Shown: positions 44,928 through 55,399, counted from the first letter of the stretch. The stretch: DNA of 64,000 nucleotides from Acinetobacter seifertii (GCF_000368065.1 NZ_KB851199.1:446252-510251), one strand, 5' to 3'. Program-made: numbers and translations. Notes: generated from the sequence alone by a model not told the origin.

Positions 44928-46319
44928 ATGAATGCCACGCCGACTCACCAAGCCTTGCAACCTGAATATCGCTTACTCGTACTTTTGGTGTCTATTGGCT
45001 TTTTTATGCAGGCATTAGATACCACAATTGTAAATACTGCTATTCCTGCAATGGCACACCATTTAAATGAAGACCCATTACGTATGCATAGCGTGGTGGT
45101 GGCTTATGTTTTGTCGGTTGCTGCCTGCATTCCTTTAAGTGGATGGTTAGCCGATCGGTTTGGCGTTAGAAATACATTTTTATCAGCAATTATTATTTTT
45201 ACTTTAGCTTCTTTGGGGTGTGGGCTGTCTCAAAATCTGAATGAACTTTTATTTTTCCGTGTCATTCAGGGTGTGGGAGGAGCACTATTACTCCCCGTTG
45301 GTCGTTTATCACTTTTAAAAATTATTCCCCGAACTCAATTCCTAGCTGCTATGAGCCTCATGAGTCTGGCAGGTTTACTTGGCCCTCTCGCAGGTCCAAC
45401 ATTAGGAGGCTGGTTAGTTGAAGTGGCAACATGGCACTGGATTTTTCTTATTAATATTCCAATGGGTGTACTCGGTATATTAATGACATTAAAAGTCATG
45501 CCAAATGTAAAAGAACCTACGGTTAAAACCTTTGATCTTATGGGGTTTGTGCTCTTGGTGGTTGCAATGATTGGCTGGTCTTTAGGTATTGAACATCTTG
45601 CCTCTCCTGAATATTCCAAATGGTTAAGTATTTCTCTATTAATAGTCGGAGTAATTGCAACACTTTGGTATGCCTATCATTCCCATACTCATCAAAATGC
45701 ATTATTCCGTAGCCGATTATTTAAAAATAAAATTTTCGCAATTGGGATTTTAGGTAATTTCTTCGCTCGCTTTGGTGGTAACGCTTTACCTTTCGTCATA
45801 CCACTCATGTTGCAAGTGGCTTTTGGATTTGAACCATTTATTGCGGGTTTAATGATGATTCCACTAGTGCTAGGTTCACTTTTTTCTAAGCCGATTGTTA
45901 GACCTATTATTCAGAAAATGGGTTATCGCCGCTTTCTGTTAATTAACACCACATTAGTCGGTCTATGTATTGCATCTTTTGCGATTATGACTGTCGACAC
46001 GCCTACTTGGTTTAGAGCCTTACACTTTTTCTTGTTTGGTACATTAAACTCATTACAGTTTGTAGGTATGAATACACTGACTTTAAAAGACTTGCCTCAA
46101 CAAGATGCAAGTAGTGGAAATAGTTTCCTATCAATGATTATGATGCTTTCTATGAGTATCGGTGTTGCATTGGCAGGTACTCTCATTAATGTATTTACCA
46201 ATTACTATGGTACAGCCCATGTGACAACAGCGTTTCATGTCACTCTAGTCTGTTTGGGCTGTATTAACGTCATTACTGCGCTTATCTTTTGGCAAATTCC
46301 AAAAAATACACCTGTGTAA
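44928..46319 (+). CDS. MFS efflux transporter, DHA2 (EmrB/QacA, MdtD-like)
   Basis: This is a membrane transporter of 463 residues, probably with 14 helices. MQALDTTIVNTAIPAMA is the hallmark helix-1 motif of the 14-helix DHA2 drug/H+ antiporters. SGWLADRFGVRNTF is the A-motif, RVIQGVGGALLLPVGRLSL the helix-4 motif, and GPLAGPTLGGWLVEVATWHWIFLINIP motif C (in parts). Length and lack of an adjacent membrane-fusion gene resemble MdtD rather than EmrB. The substrate is unknown. The start has no strong ribosome-binding site. Confidence 0.85.
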   Translation: MNATPTHQALQPEYRLLVLLVSIGFFMQALDTTIVNTAIPAMAHHLNEDPLRMHSVVVAYVLSVAACIPLSGWLADRFGVRNTFLSAIIIFTLASLGCGLSQNLNELLFFRVIQGVGGALLLPVGRLSLLKIIPRTQFLAAMSLMSLAGLLGPLAGPTLGGWLVEVATWHWIFLINIPMGVLGILMTLKVMPNVKEPTVKTFDLMGFVLLVVAMIGWSLGIEHLASPEYSKWLSISLLIVGVIATLWYAYHSHTHQNALFRSRLFKNKIFAIGILGNFFARFGGNALPFVIPLMLQVAFGFEPFIAGLMMIPLVLGSLFSKPIVRPIIQKMGYRRFLLINTTLVGLCIASFAIMTVDTPTWFRALHFFLFGTLNSLQFVGMNTLTLKDLPQQDASSGNSFLSMIMMLSMSIGVALAGTLINVFTNYYGTAHVTTAFHVTLVCLGCINVITALIFWQIPKNTPV

Positions 46320-46396
46320 GCAGTTGCATTTTTAGCATGGTTTCTCGTTCGTAAATCACGCTATTATGTGAGCTTCATCTTGATACTGAGTTTTGC

Positions 46397-47155
46397 ATGA
46401 CCAAGCTGGCAAAAACCTTTTCTGCACCACGCTACAACACCGTAATCGGTATTGTTTTAGCTTGTGTCATGGGGGTTCTCACTTACTTCGGTCTGTTCTA
46501 TCAACAAAAAGCAATTGCTCAAGATTATCCAGTTCAAGGCTTTGATGTTTCTCATCATCAAGAAGAGATTAACTGGAAAAAAATATCACCCCAAAAATTC
46601 CAGTTCGTCTATTTAAAAGCGACTGAAGGCGGTGATTATAAAGATTCAAAATTTCAAGAAAACTGGTTAAAAGCACGCGAACATGGATTTCATGTAGGGG
46701 CTTATCATTTTTATCGTCTATGTCGTGATGGTAAAACACAAGCTGAAAATTTTATTGCAACTGTTCCCAAAAAAGTCGATGCGCTTCCACCTGTTATCGA
46801 TCTCGAATATGATAGCAACTGTATTAATACACACACCAAAGAACAATTACTTAAAGAAATAGGCATTATGCATGACCGCTTAAAACAGCATTATGGCAAA
46901 CAACCTATCTTTTATATCTCCAAAACTTTTTACCATATTGTGTTAATAGGAAATTTCCCTAATACCCCGCTTTGGGTTAGAGATTATGAAGGAAAACCTG
47001 AACTGAAAGACAAAAGAAAATGGCTCTTTTGGCAGCATAGTAATCAAGGTAAAATTGAAGGCATGTCAAAGCCAGTAGACTTAAATGTTTATGAGGGTTC
47101 AGTCAAAGAGTGGCATCAATTTTTACAGCAACAAGGCATCGTGAAAGCACAATAA
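46397..47155 (+). CDS. GH25-family lysozyme (muramidase), membrane-anchored or secreted
   Basis: This protein of 252 residues has an N-terminal hydrophobic segment (about 14-36, [20 protein letters not shown]) serving as anchor or signal. A full GH25 domain follows: GFDVSHHQ with Asp50 and the catalytic pair in VIDLEYDSN (Asp135, Glu137), with [10 protein letters not shown] and HVGAYHFYR as expected. GH25 enzymes cut the MurNAc-GlcNAc bond. It could act on its own wall, be released against other bacteria, or be a phage-derived gene long domesticated. It is followed by dinB with a one-base gap. Confidence 0.87.
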   Translation: MTKLAKTFSAPRYNTVIGIVLACVMGVLTYFGLFYQQKAIAQDYPVQGFDVSHHQEEINWKKISPQKFQFVYLKATEGGDYKDSKFQENWLKAREHGFHVGAYHFYRLCRDGKTQAENFIATVPKKVDALPPVIDLEYDSNCINTHTKEQLLKEIGIMHDRLKQHYGKQPIFYISKTFYHIVLIGNFPNTPLWVRDYEGKPELKDKRKWLFWQHSNQGKIEGMSKPVDLNVYEGSVKEWHQFLQQQGIVKAQ

Positions 47156-47156
47156 T

Positions 47157-48212
47157 ATGCGCAAAATCATTCATATCGATATGGATGCCTTTTATGCATC
47201 GGTCGAATTGCGAGAGCGTCCTGATCTAAAGCATCTTCCTGTCGTTATCTCTTCTCATCATCCGCGCGCTGTAATTGCGGCAGCTTCTTATCCTGCCCGT
47301 GAGTTCGGTTTACGCTCTGCCATGTCTATGAGCCAAGCAAGAAAACTATGCCCTCAAGTTGTTATTATCGAACCTAATTTTGAAAAATATCGTACAGTCT
47401 CGGCTCAAATCCATTCAATCTTTCAGCAATATACTCTTCTCATTGAACCTTTATCGCTTGATGAAGCATATTTAGATGTCACTGAGAATTTAAAGCAAAT
47501 CGCGAGTGCAACCGAAGTGGCTATGCATATTCGGGAAGATATTTTTAGACTAACAGGACTGACTGCCTCGGCTGGTGTAGCACCTAATAAATTTTTGGCA
47601 AAAGTCGCTTCTGACTGGAATAAACCGAATGGTTTATGTGTAATCAAACCATCTCAAGTCGCTACTTTTATTCAAGACCTTCCGCTAAAAAAGATTCCTG
47701 GCGTGGGCAAAGTTACCCAAGAAAAACTCCAACAGCTTGAATTGCACACACTAGGTGACTTGCAAAAAATTGAAGAAGCGGTTTTAGTTCATCACTTTGG
47801 TAAATATGGGCAACAGCTTTATTTATACGCCCAAGGTATTGATAACCGCCCTGTTCAAGCTGAACGTGCTCGTCAGCAAATTTCGAAAGAAACCACATTT
47901 GATAGTGATTTAACCCTAACTCAGTGCCAACCTTATTGGCATGGCTTAGCTGAAAAAGTTTGGCAAAGTTTAGAGAAAAAACAACTCTATGCTCGTGGCG
48001 TAAATATTAAGCTCAAACTCAAAAATTTTCAGACTTTACAACACAGTAAAAGTTTTAAAACTCCAATCCATTCTCAACAAGATTTGATTCAAGTTTTATT
48101 CTTACTTTTAAATGAAATGCATATTCCCGAAAACTTCCAATTTCGTCTTATTGGAATTGGTGTTTATCAGTTACAGACCAAAGCTGACGACTTCCAACTT
48201 TCATTATTATAA
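47157..48212 (+). CDS. dinB: DNA polymerase IV (Y family)
   Basis: This translesion polymerase of 351 residues copies past N2-guanine and other lesions and causes -1 frameshifts. The catalytic acids lie in [17 protein letters not shown] and [37 protein letters not shown] is the palm signature, [12 protein letters not shown] the HhH thumb, and the little-finger domain follows. No C-terminal clamp-binding motif could be confirmed by eye. It is nearly contiguous with the GH25 gene. No LexA box is expected in Acinetobacter and none is evident. Confidence 0.94.
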   Translation: MRKIIHIDMDAFYASVELRERPDLKHLPVVISSHHPRAVIAAASYPAREFGLRSAMSMSQARKLCPQVVIIEPNFEKYRTVSAQIHSIFQQYTLLIEPLSLDEAYLDVTENLKQIASATEVAMHIREDIFRLTGLTASAGVAPNKFLAKVASDWNKPNGLCVIKPSQVATFIQDLPLKKIPGVGKVTQEKLQQLELHTLGDLQKIEEAVLVHHFGKYGQQLYLYAQGIDNRPVQAERARQQISKETTFDSDLTLTQCQPYWHGLAEKVWQSLEKKQLYARGVNIKLKLKNFQTLQHSKSFKTPIHSQQDLIQVLFLLLNEMHIPENFQFRLIGIGVYQLQTKADDFQLSLL

Positions 48213-48524
48213 TTGATGTTTTTTTATTCAAAAGAACAAGATTTAGACAAAAACTGTTACCTTTTGATCAAAAATTACAGTAATCTAATTAGCGCATATT
48301 CATTACCCATGTATTTGCAACATGCCAAAGCAACCTTTACTTTAGGCATATCGTCCTGTGATTGGCGTGACGACCAAATCCGAATATTACAGGGCTCTTC
48401 TGATACATGGCTTAGATTTTTTTATCACAATAATCTACTTAAATTCCTTTGTACTTGCTTGCACCAACCCTGCATCTATTCATAAAATCAAAGCTATTCA
48501 ATAAATACACTTTAGAGCATTTTT
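48213..48524 (+). other. Gap between dinB and the RidA homologue
   Basis: About 312 bases hold an open frame of up to 90 codons, but it has no plausible ribosome-binding site, resembles nothing I know and has poor protein-like composition (see rejected items). The stretch probably holds the RidA-family promoter. Confidence 0.5.
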
Positions 48525-48878
48525 ATGACGGTAAAGCGTTTACACGTGACTTCACGCTACTGCGAAGTTGCGATTTCAGGTAATTTAGTCCATTTAGCAG
48601 GCCAACTCGCTGATGACACCAGTGTAGACATTACGGCACAGACTCAACAAACTTTAGACAATATTGATCGTTTACTTGCTGAAGCTGGTACTGACAAAAG
48701 CCATATTCTTTCAGTCATGATTTTTCTAAAAGATATTGAAACAGACTATGCAGCCATGAATGCTGTATGGGATGCATGGATTAGCAAAGAAAATCCACCT
48801 GCTCGTACTTGTGTGGAGTCTAAACTTTACGCACCTGACGTACTAGTAGAAATGACTGTCGTTGCGGTACTTCCATAG
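48525..48878 (+). CDS. RidA family protein (enamine/imine deaminase type)
   Basis: This trimeric chorismate-mutase-like-fold protein has 117 residues. Family marks are VHLAGQLADDTSVDITAQTQQTLDNIDRLL (in parts), AGTDKSHILSVMIFLKD and PPARTCVESKLYAPDVLVEMTVVA, with the conserved Arg in PPARTCV. RidA hydrolyses reactive 2-aminoacrylate-type enamines. The LHVTSRYCEVAISGN start resembles the Rid4-7 subgroups more than archetypal RidA, so full activity is uncertain. A hairpin terminator follows. Confidence 0.88.
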   Translation: MTVKRLHVTSRYCEVAISGNLVHLAGQLADDTSVDITAQTQQTLDNIDRLLAEAGTDKSHILSVMIFLKDIETDYAAMNAVWDAWISKENPPARTCVESKLYAPDVLVEMTVVAVLP

Positions 48879-48905
48879 TTCTTATTGATTTTAATCAATA
48901 AAAAA

Positions 48906-48939
48906 ATGAGCAATATTTACAGTAATATTGCTCATTGTT
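48906..48939 (+). terminator. Terminator after the RidA-family gene
   Basis: ATGAGCAATATT pairs perfectly with AATATTGCTCAT around a six-base loop, followed by TGTTTA. Confidence 0.7.
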
Positions 48940-49024
48940 TATAGTTCAAAAAATTCTAATATCCGTATTTTATTCATATCGTCTTTAATAAACCCTAAAA
49001 TCAAAATTTTATAATCTCTACTTG

Positions 49025-49525
49025 TTAAGACTTCACAAAAGCATTTGAGATTCGCTCTAACTGCGGCGTGGCATGTAAAGTTGCCATCTCTGATTCAGGG
49101 GTCAATAAATCTCTTCTTAAATCATTATAATCAGGCACACTGCTGTAGCGTAGTACACGGTAACCAGCAAGTTGTAATAAACGGCGTTCATACTGCTGAT
49201 GTGCACGACGTAAACCATTTTCTTCAAGCATAACCACCACAAAAACTTGGTAATTTTGATCAAGTACCACAAAGTCAGCCGTCATATTTTGATATTTTCG
49301 ACGGGTGTGAGCATATTTAGTTGTTAATAAAGCATCAAATGAGACATGAGCTAATACAGTAAATTTAGGAAATACTGTTTGTAAACGAGTAAGAGTCATT
49401 TGCTCATGACTACTTAATACAGCACGGCGCTTTAAAGCACTGTCTTGTTGGTGTTTTCTTGAGAGGCTTTTCGCCGCCATAATGACAGTCAAAAAGAGTA
49501 GTAAGATCGTAATTAAATAGTACAT
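49025..49525 (-). CDS. DUF2726 domain protein with N-terminal membrane segment
   Basis: This protein of 166 residues has one membrane segment at the N-terminus (YYLITILLLFLTVIMAA) and a basic patch (SRKHQQDSALKRRAVLS). A DUF2726-like domain follows (FPKFTVLAHVSFDALL, then ADFVVLDQNYQVFVVVMLEENG and LLQLAGYRVLRYSS). DUF2726 has a restriction-endonuclease-like core, but the acidic catalytic signature here is weak (MLEENG instead of IELDD), so activity is doubtful. Confidence 0.78.
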   Translation of the reverse strand: MYYLITILLLFLTVIMAAKSLSRKHQQDSALKRRAVLSSHEQMTLTRLQTVFPKFTVLAHVSFDALLTTKYAHTRRKYQNMTADFVVLDQNYQVFVVVMLEENGLRRAHQQYERRLLQLAGYRVLRYSSVPDYNDLRRDLLTPESEMATLHATPQLERISNAFVKS

Positions 49526-49840
49526 GGGTCTAATCCTTTAAGTTTTTTATAATGATTTTGCTAGATCACGCTTTGTTTTAATTGATAACGACACAGCCGT
49601 TTTTTAAAAGGTTCACTTAGTAATTTCACTTGTAGTTATCAAGCTTGGCTTAAATTTAGCCACCCTCAACATTATTTATAATCATAGAGTCAACAACAAT
49701 CAAGTGCAGCTCGTCAGATTTTGGATATTTATCATTATTCGTTACGTTTTTTGTACTTTAAATCTGCAAAAATCTCACTATACGATTTAAATAACCTCAT
49801 GAAAAACAAAAAAGGCTCTGTTTAAGAGCCTTTTTTATCA
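49526..49840. other. Intergenic stretch upstream of the DUF2726 gene
   Basis: The 315 bases hold the promoter of the DUF2726 gene and the terminator of the YgiQ-type gene at the right-hand end. No ORF or structured RNA was found. Confidence 0.6.
49808..49836 (-). terminator. Terminator of the YgiQ-family gene
   Basis: AAAAAAGGCTCT pairs with AGAGCCTTTTTT around GTTTA, just past the stop of the radical SAM gene. Confidence 0.88.
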
Positions 49841-52219
49841 TTATCCACGTGCTTTTGACTTTGGTTTACTTTTCCCACCAAATGGTCTCTTCTCACCTGT
49901 TTCACGAGGAGGCAAACCAGTATGTTGCGTTAGTACTTGACCTTTTTGTGGACGCTTCTGATTTGAATGATTACTCGTTTGCTGGTTATTTCGTTTAACC
50001 GAATCCCCTGCCGTAGACGAGTTTTTCTTACGGGCAGATTTATATTCCCCTTCAGTACCTTTTGGCTGATAGGTCGGAATTAAATGCTGCTTTGAATTAC
50101 CAATCAAATCGGCACGGCCCATTTCTTTTAAAGCTTCACGAAGTAATGGCCAGTTGTTTGGATCATGGTAACGTAAGAATGCTTTATGCAGACGACGGCG
50201 TTTCTCACCTTTTACAATATCAACTTTTTCAGTATAACGAGCGACTTTAGCAAGCGGGTTTTTGCCCGAATAATACATGGTGGTTGCAGTTGCCATTGGT
50301 GATGGATAGAACGTCTGTACCTGATCGGCACGGAAACCATTCTTTTTCAACCAAATAGCAAGGTGCATCATGTCATAATCTGAAGTACCCGGATGTGCAG
50401 CAATAAAGTAAGGAATGAGATACTGCTCTTTTCCTGCTTCTTTACTGAAACGGTCAAACATTTGCTTAAAACGATCATACGTACCAATACCCGGTTTCAT
50501 CATTTTAGATAATGGGCCTTGCTCAGTATGTTCAGGAGCAATTTTTAAATAACCACCAACGTGGTGTTGCACCAGCTCTTTGACATATTCAGGGTTGAGT
50601 ACAGCCAGGTCATAACGTAAACCTGAACCAATCAGAATCTTCTTCACACCTTTAATCGCACGTGCTTTACGGTAAAGCTGCACTAACGGCGCATGATCGG
50701 TATGTAAGTTTTGACAAACGCCCGGATAAACACAAGAAGGTTTACGACAGTTCTTCTCAATTTCTGGGTCTTTACAGTGCAAACGGTACATGTTTGCTGT
50801 TGGGCCACCTAAGTCTGAAATAATGCCGGTGAAATTTGGTGCCGTATCACGAATTTTTTCAATCTCACGTAAGATCGAATCTTCCGAACGGTTTTGAATA
50901 ATACGACCTTCATGTTCTGTAATCGAACAGAATGTACAACCACCAAAACAGCCACGCATAATGTTGACTGAGAATTTGATCATATCAAATGCAGGGAAAC
51001 GCGCATCACCATAAGTAGGATGTGGCAAACGTGCATAAGGTAAATCAAACACATAATCCATTTCCTCAGTAGTTAGAGGAATTGGAGGCGGGTTAATCCA
51101 CACATCACGCTCACCATGGCGTTGAACCAACGCACGAGCATTACCCGGATTAGTTTCAAGGTGCAAAATACGGTTTGCATGTGCATAAAGCACTTGATCA
51201 TTCGCCACTTCTTCAAAAGAAGGCAAGCGAATAACTGCCAACTCGCGTGGAGGTAATTTGTGTTTAATTGCTTTTGAAGGTGCTGGCTTTAATTGAACGA
51301 TTTGAGTATCGTCATCGAGTTTGTCACCTTCACGCACAATCGGATTCGCAACAATCTCTTTTTGGAAATTTTGATACTGAGCTAAAGAATTACCCTTTTC
51401 TTTTTCAACCTCACAGCCATCAATATCTTCTGTCATGACATATGGGTTAATAATTGGGTCAACACGCCCAACCGTATCTACATCATTACTCGCAACTTCA
51501 ACAAACTTTGCTTTTGATGCTTTGTTATGTTTATTAATAATAAATGCCGTACCACGAACATCTGTAATCTCATGGATTTTTTCACCTTTAGCCAAACGAT
51601 GCATCACATCAATAATGGCACGCTCACCATTACCATACATCAGCAAATCGGCTTTTGAGTCCATCAGAATCGAACGACGGACTTTATCTGACCAATAATC
51701 ATAGTGTGCAATACGACGTAAACTTCCTTCAATACCACCTAATAACACTGGTACATCTGGGAAAGCTTCACGACAACGTTGGCAATATACTGTTGCAGCA
51801 CGGTCAGGACGTTTATTTGGCTCATTATTTGGAGAATATGCATCATCAGAACGGATTTTACGATCTGCCGTATAACGGTTAATCATCGAATCCATATTAC
51901 CTGCGGTTACACCCCAAGCAATCGTTGGCTTACCTAAAACGCGGAAACTTTCAACATTGGTCCAATCTGGCTGCGCAATAATTCCGACACGGAAACCTTG
52001 TGCTTCAAGTACACGCCCAATCACACCCGATACAAATGATGGGTGGTCAATATAAGCATCACCACAGACTAAAATAAAGTCACAAGCATCCCAGCCGAGT
52101 TGGTCCATTTCTTCTCGTGACATCGGCAAAAATGGCGCTGGTTCAAAACACGACGCCCAATATTTGTCGTAATCAAACAGCGCTTTTGGCGCAGTTTGCA
52201 TGGTATAAGCGGTAGACAT
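49841..52219 (-). CDS. YgiQ-family radical SAM protein
   Basis: This large protein of 792 residues has an N-terminal YgiQ domain ([17 protein letters not shown]), a radical SAM core with the cluster motif CFGGCTFC (Cys-x3-Cys-x2-Cys) and a C-terminal DUF3362-type region ending in a basic Lys/Ser/Gly-rich tail. The tail is disordered and strongly charged. The reaction is unknown; the family is widely conserved and has not been clearly tied to a pathway. It is monocistronic, with a terminator after it. Confidence 0.92.
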   Translation of the reverse strand: MSTAYTMQTAPKALFDYDKYWASCFEPAPFLPMSREEMDQLGWDACDFILVCGDAYIDHPSFVSGVIGRVLEAQGFRVGIIAQPDWTNVESFRVLGKPTIAWGVTAGNMDSMINRYTADRKIRSDDAYSPNNEPNKRPDRAATVYCQRCREAFPDVPVLLGGIEGSLRRIAHYDYWSDKVRRSILMDSKADLLMYGNGERAIIDVMHRLAKGEKIHEITDVRGTAFIINKHNKASKAKFVEVASNDVDTVGRVDPIINPYVMTEDIDGCEVEKEKGNSLAQYQNFQKEIVANPIVREGDKLDDDTQIVQLKPAPSKAIKHKLPPRELAVIRLPSFEEVANDQVLYAHANRILHLETNPGNARALVQRHGERDVWINPPPIPLTTEEMDYVFDLPYARLPHPTYGDARFPAFDMIKFSVNIMRGCFGGCTFCSITEHEGRIIQNRSEDSILREIEKIRDTAPNFTGIISDLGGPTANMYRLHCKDPEIEKNCRKPSCVYPGVCQNLHTDHAPLVQLYRKARAIKGVKKILIGSGLRYDLAVLNPEYVKELVQHHVGGYLKIAPEHTEQGPLSKMMKPGIGTYDRFKQMFDRFSKEAGKEQYLIPYFIAAHPGTSDYDMMHLAIWLKKNGFRADQVQTFYPSPMATATTMYYSGKNPLAKVARYTEKVDIVKGEKRRRLHKAFLRYHDPNNWPLLREALKEMGRADLIGNSKQHLIPTYQPKGTEGEYKSARKKNSSTAGDSVKRNNQQTSNHSNQKRPQKGQVLTQHTGLPPRETGEKRPFGGKSKPKSKARG

Positions 52220-52387
52220 GGCTTGCGAATCTCGGCTAGCAGATGAAGGAGAGACATCTAAAGATGAAAGCCGATCATTTTAACATGAATTTCATTCATT
52301 TTCCCTGTTTATAAAACATGCGAAAACAACAATATAGAAATTAATTTGATTAAACTTTACTCAATATTTTATTCTTAGAATAAATAC

Positions 52388-52405
52388 GGCGGAACAAAAT
52401 CCGCC
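52388..52405 (-). terminator. Weak terminator-like hairpin after the phytase-like gene
   Basis: GGCGGA and TCCGCC flank ACAAAA. The T-rich flank is better on the plus strand than on the minus strand, where the preceding gene ends, so function is uncertain. Confidence 0.45.
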
Positions 52406-52431
52406 GCAGTTTTAATTTTTATTTATAGAGC

Positions 52432-53691
52432 TTAGAACAAAGCTTTTGGCAAACGAATTTGAATAATCTCGTTATCATCAGCCAGTTTTGCGTTGCGTCC
52501 TGTTGAACCAGGGAAGTTATTGTCATTTAGTACCGTGAGCGTTGTACCATTTTCAATAATCACATCTTCAATGGTTTCAAACGGGAAAGCAAAAACTTGT
52601 CCCGTACCAATATCCCCTGCTCTAGCTGTGCCATACAACATATTCGGGTTAGCAATTTTAATTAAATCGACTAAATCTTCACGGCTTACTAGCTGACCTG
52701 ACTCATTCAATTTAATACGGATTAATTTTTTATATCCGCCTAAATTATTCTGAGTCGCATCACGCTCAATAATAATGCCTTCTTTATCATTAAAGAGTTG
52801 GAAGTCACCAATATTGGTTGCCTTGCTGTCTAATTGGAACCAATAATATTTCCCTGTATACGCTTTTTTCTTAATGTCGAATTGAGAAATCAGCAACTGT
52901 CTTTCCGTTTCCCGAATTGATTTAATTGGCTTTTCTATAAGCGGGTAAAGATACTGCCCATCTGGTGAAATTGCCATACCTTCAAAACCACCACTTTGCT
53001 GAACTAGAGGTTCTACAAAATTAATTTGCGCTTTATTAAACTGATTTTGTGGTGAACGTAATTCTTGGGTCGGATTTAATGGGTTTGGTAAAGCGATTGG
53101 TGCATCTAGTAACACACCATCCGCTGAAAAATGAAGTAAATAAGGGCCAAACTCATCCCCAATCCAATAAGTTCCATCGCTAGTACTTTGCATTGACTCT
53201 GGGTCAAAATCAGCACCCGTTAATAAACGCTCAGGCGTATTACCGTTCACGATATTAAAAGGAATTAACTTATTTGGATCACGCAATTGAATAAAGCTTT
53301 GTACCGTAACCTGCCCTGTACCTTTGGTTTTAGTTTTGAAATCAGGTTTTAATTTATAAATACGAAGTAAGAAGTCTGCTGAATTATCTTGGGTACCAAA
53401 GCCATTATCGGCCATTGCCATATAGCTGCCATCTTCATTTTTTAATGCAGCAGAAAAACCTTGTACAGGCTGGCCTTTAAATGGAGGATAAATTCCATTT
53501 GCACCTTTTACATATGCACCAGAGTCTGGGCCAGCAGCATAAGTTTCTACAGGCAATTTGGCAAAAGAAATTAAAGTTGGTTCGGTAACGTTTTCAGTAG
53601 GTGATGTTTGTTCTTGATCGTTATTATCGTTACATGCCGTCAATCCTAAACTGGCGCAGCATAATAATGCGACTAAAGTTTTTTTGCTCAT
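52432..53691 (-). CDS. Esterase-like activity of phytase family lipoprotein
   Basis: This is a predicted lipoprotein of 419 residues with a lipobox LGLTAC (Cys20) followed by an Asn/Asp-rich linker. The mature part is a beta-propeller of the phytase-like (PF13449) family, with GADFDPESMQSTSDGTYWIGDEFGPYLLHF (in parts) as its signature and GGFEGMAISPDGQYLYPLIE next. Members are described as esterase-like in annotations, but a substrate is not established. It is presumably in the outer or inner membrane facing the periplasm. It is a single gene. Confidence 0.87.
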   Translation of the reverse strand: MSKKTLVALLCCASLGLTACNDNNDQEQTSPTENVTEPTLISFAKLPVETYAAGPDSGAYVKGANGIYPPFKGQPVQGFSAALKNEDGSYMAMADNGFGTQDNSADFLLRIYKLKPDFKTKTKGTGQVTVQSFIQLRDPNKLIPFNIVNGNTPERLLTGADFDPESMQSTSDGTYWIGDEFGPYLLHFSADGVLLDAPIALPNPLNPTQELRSPQNQFNKAQINFVEPLVQQSGGFEGMAISPDGQYLYPLIEKPIKSIRETERQLLISQFDIKKKAYTGKYYWFQLDSKATNIGDFQLFNDKEGIIIERDATQNNLGGYKKLIRIKLNESGQLVSREDLVDLIKIANPNMLYGTARAGDIGTGQVFAFPFETIEDVIIENGTTLTVLNDNNFPGSTGRNAKLADDNEIIQIRLPKALF

Positions 53692-53838
53692 AAATTTGTA
53701 CGTTTGGTAAAAAATTAAGCAAATTTAATCAAGCTTATATGAAGTTTTTACTTCAAAAAGATGAAATCTTTATGGCGAAAATATGACAAACCCAACTATT
53801 CAATACAGACACAAACTAAATGAATTCATCAAAAAGAA

Positions 53839-54243
53839 TTAAAGTTTCGTTGGCTGATATTCTCCAGCAATTGCTGCTTTCAAAAAGTTCTGAAAAGTTG
53901 GGCATTCCATATGATTTTCAGCAGGACATACAGCAGCATGCTGTAATCCTTGACTAATAAAATGTAAACGCTTTGCCATTTGCTCTAGTTGTTCAGCTTT
54001 ATCTTTTAATTTTTCCCGATCAAGATCAGGCTTACCATCTTGCCCAAACATTGTAGCGATCTCATTTAAAGAAAAACCCGCAGCACGTCCTAAAGCAATA
54101 AGTGCCAGTTGATCAAGCACCTGCTTACCATACTGCCGACGTAAACCTTGCCGCCCAATCGACTTAATTAGCCCCTTCTCTTCATAAAAACGTAGTGTAG
54201 CGGTTGTGACTTTTGCCTTTTTAGCAACTTCACCAATATCCAT
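53839..54243 (-). CDS. MerR-family regulator with CX7C loop
   Basis: This is a one-component activator of 134 residues. The winged HTH is at residues 1-70 (MDIGEVAKKAKVTTATLRFYEEKGLI), then a dimerisation helix (about 75-105) and a short effector loop. The loop VCPAENHMECP has Cys106 and Cys114, a CX7C spacing like CueR, yet the genes it faces are not copper genes. The start ATG follows GAGGTGATT; an upstream GTG is less likely. A MerR-type operator lies in the divergent intergenic region. A thiol or metal sensor is likely; which one is unknown. Confidence 0.87.
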   Translation of the reverse strand: MDIGEVAKKAKVTTATLRFYEEKGLIKSIGRQGLRRQYGKQVLDQLALIALGRAAGFSLNEIATMFGQDGKPDLDREKLKDKAEQLEQMAKRLHFISQGLQHAAVCPAENHMECPTFQNFLKAAIAGEYQPTKL

Positions 54244-54252
54244 AATCACCTC

Positions 54253-54283
54253 TTGACTTCAAGTGAACTTGAACTTGCACAAT
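54253..54283 (+). promoter_or_regulatory. MerR-type promoter/operator for the flavodoxin operon
   Basis: A -35 TTGACT and a -10 CACAAT are separated by 19 bases, the stretched spacing that MerR activators correct. The spacer holds a perfect dyad TTCAAGT-GA-ACTTGAA (54258-54273), whose halves match the SoxR box CCTCAAGTTAACTTGAGG at TCAAGT/ACTTGA. It lies between the MerR gene and the divergent operon. Confidence 0.8.
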
Positions 54284-54324
54284 AAATTTATCACGTTTCA
54301 TACGTATAAAAGCAAGGTGTAAAA

Positions 54325-54810
54325 ATGAATACCTCCATATTATTCTTCCAAGCTTTATGTCTTGGTATTGGTGCAACAGTTATTATGGATATATGGCTGT
54401 TAATACTAAAAATATTTAAGATCCCGACCTTAAATTTTGCCTTTCTCGGACGCTGGATCGGCTGGATATTCCACGGAAAAATCATCCATCAATCTATCGC
54501 TCAAAGCCCTCAAATTAAGGGTGAATATTTTTTAGGTTGGGTTGCTCACTATAGTGTCGGGCTAATCTTTTCATTTAGCTTTCTTTTCATTGTTGGCTCA
54601 ACTTGGCTTAGTCATCCTCAGTTTTTCTCAGCACTAGTATTTGGTGTAGTCACCGTTCTCATCCCTTTTTTTATTATGCAACCCGCCATGGGTAGTGGTT
54701 TTGCTTCATCAAAAACACCTCATCCTTTTTTGAACTGTCTAAAAAGTTTGATGAATCATAGTGTTTTTGGTTGTGGCTTATATCTCACTGCAAAACTATT
54801 TCAAATTTAG
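54325..54810 (+). CDS. DUF2938-type inner-membrane protein
   Basis: The protein of 161 residues has four hydrophobic segments (LFFQALCLGIGATVIMDIWLLIL in parts, WVAHYSVGLIFSFSFLFIVGS, FFSALVFGVVTVLIPFFIMQPA). The motifs FLGRWIGWI and ASSKTPHPFLNCLKSLMNHSVFG are those of DUF2938. Function is unknown. It is first in an operon controlled by the MerR operator, followed by a flavodoxin-like oxidoreductase after 18 bases. Confidence 0.83.
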   Translation: MNTSILFFQALCLGIGATVIMDIWLLILKIFKIPTLNFAFLGRWIGWIFHGKIIHQSIAQSPQIKGEYFLGWVAHYSVGLIFSFSFLFIVGSTWLSHPQFFSALVFGVVTVLIPFFIMQPAMGSGFASSKTPHPFLNCLKSLMNHSVFGCGLYLTAKLFQI

Positions 54811-54828
54811 ATAAGAAGGAAACTATCC

Positions 54829-55395
54829 ATGAAAACTGTTGCCATTATTTACTATAGTCGCCAAGGGCATACACAATTTATCGCTCAGCAAATTCAAACA
54901 GGTATTTTGAGCCATCAAGATATTGAAGTAGATTTACTCAATGCCGAACATCTCATCGAAAACCCAGAAACACTAATTAAATATGATGGTTTAATTTGGG
55001 GATCTCCTACTTATTTAGGTGGCGTGTCTTCCAAGTTAAAACAACTCATGGATGCGACGGGACCATTATGGAAAAAACAGAGTTTTAAAGGAAAGCTAAC
55101 AGCTGGATTTACCGTTTCCTCTCTTCCCGCAGGTGATAAACAATCGACACTAATTTCGATTTTTACCTTCTGTATGCAACACGGCATGTTATGGGTCGGC
55201 AACCCGATTATACCTGAGCAACACCAAGGTATTCCTTATACTCAAGCAGCCAACCGTCTCGGTTCATGGTCAGGCTTAATGGCTCAGGCTGAACATGGCA
55301 GTAATGCCGATAGGTTTGATGAAGGAGATATTAAAACTGCTCAACAATTTGGAGAAAATTTTGCATTAACCTTAAATGCTTATCAAGGAAGATAA
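54829..55395 (+). CDS. Flavodoxin-fold NAD(P)H:quinone oxidoreductase (WrbA-like)
   Basis: The 188-residue protein shows the flavodoxin fold: FMN phosphate-loop IIYYSRQGHTQFIAQQIQ at the N-terminus, then WGSPTYLGGVSSKLKQLMDATGPLW and TAGFTVSSLPAGDKQSTLISIF, which are WrbA family hallmarks. Such enzymes reduce quinones by two electrons and limit redox cycling. It lies in the MerR-controlled operon, 18 bases after the DUF2938 gene, and near the DUF2798 gene. An oxidative or electrophile stress role is inferred from the operator type. Confidence 0.88.
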   Translation: MKTVAIIYYSRQGHTQFIAQQIQTGILSHQDIEVDLLNAEHLIENPETLIKYDGLIWGSPTYLGGVSSKLKQLMDATGPLWKKQSFKGKLTAGFTVSSLPAGDKQSTLISIFTFCMQHGMLWVGNPIIPEQHQGIPYTQAANRLGSWSGLMAQAEHGSNADRFDEGDIKTAQQFGENFALTLNAYQGR

Positions 55396-55399
55396 GACC

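Noticed and set aside
48213..48485. Open frame of 90 codons after dinB
   Set aside because: No ribosome-binding site, Cys-rich unusual composition, no family resemblance, and it fills a promoter-sized gap before the RidA homologue.
53692..53838. Possible small gene between the phytase-like gene and the MerR gene
   Set aside because: Only short AT-rich sequence without a coherent frame.
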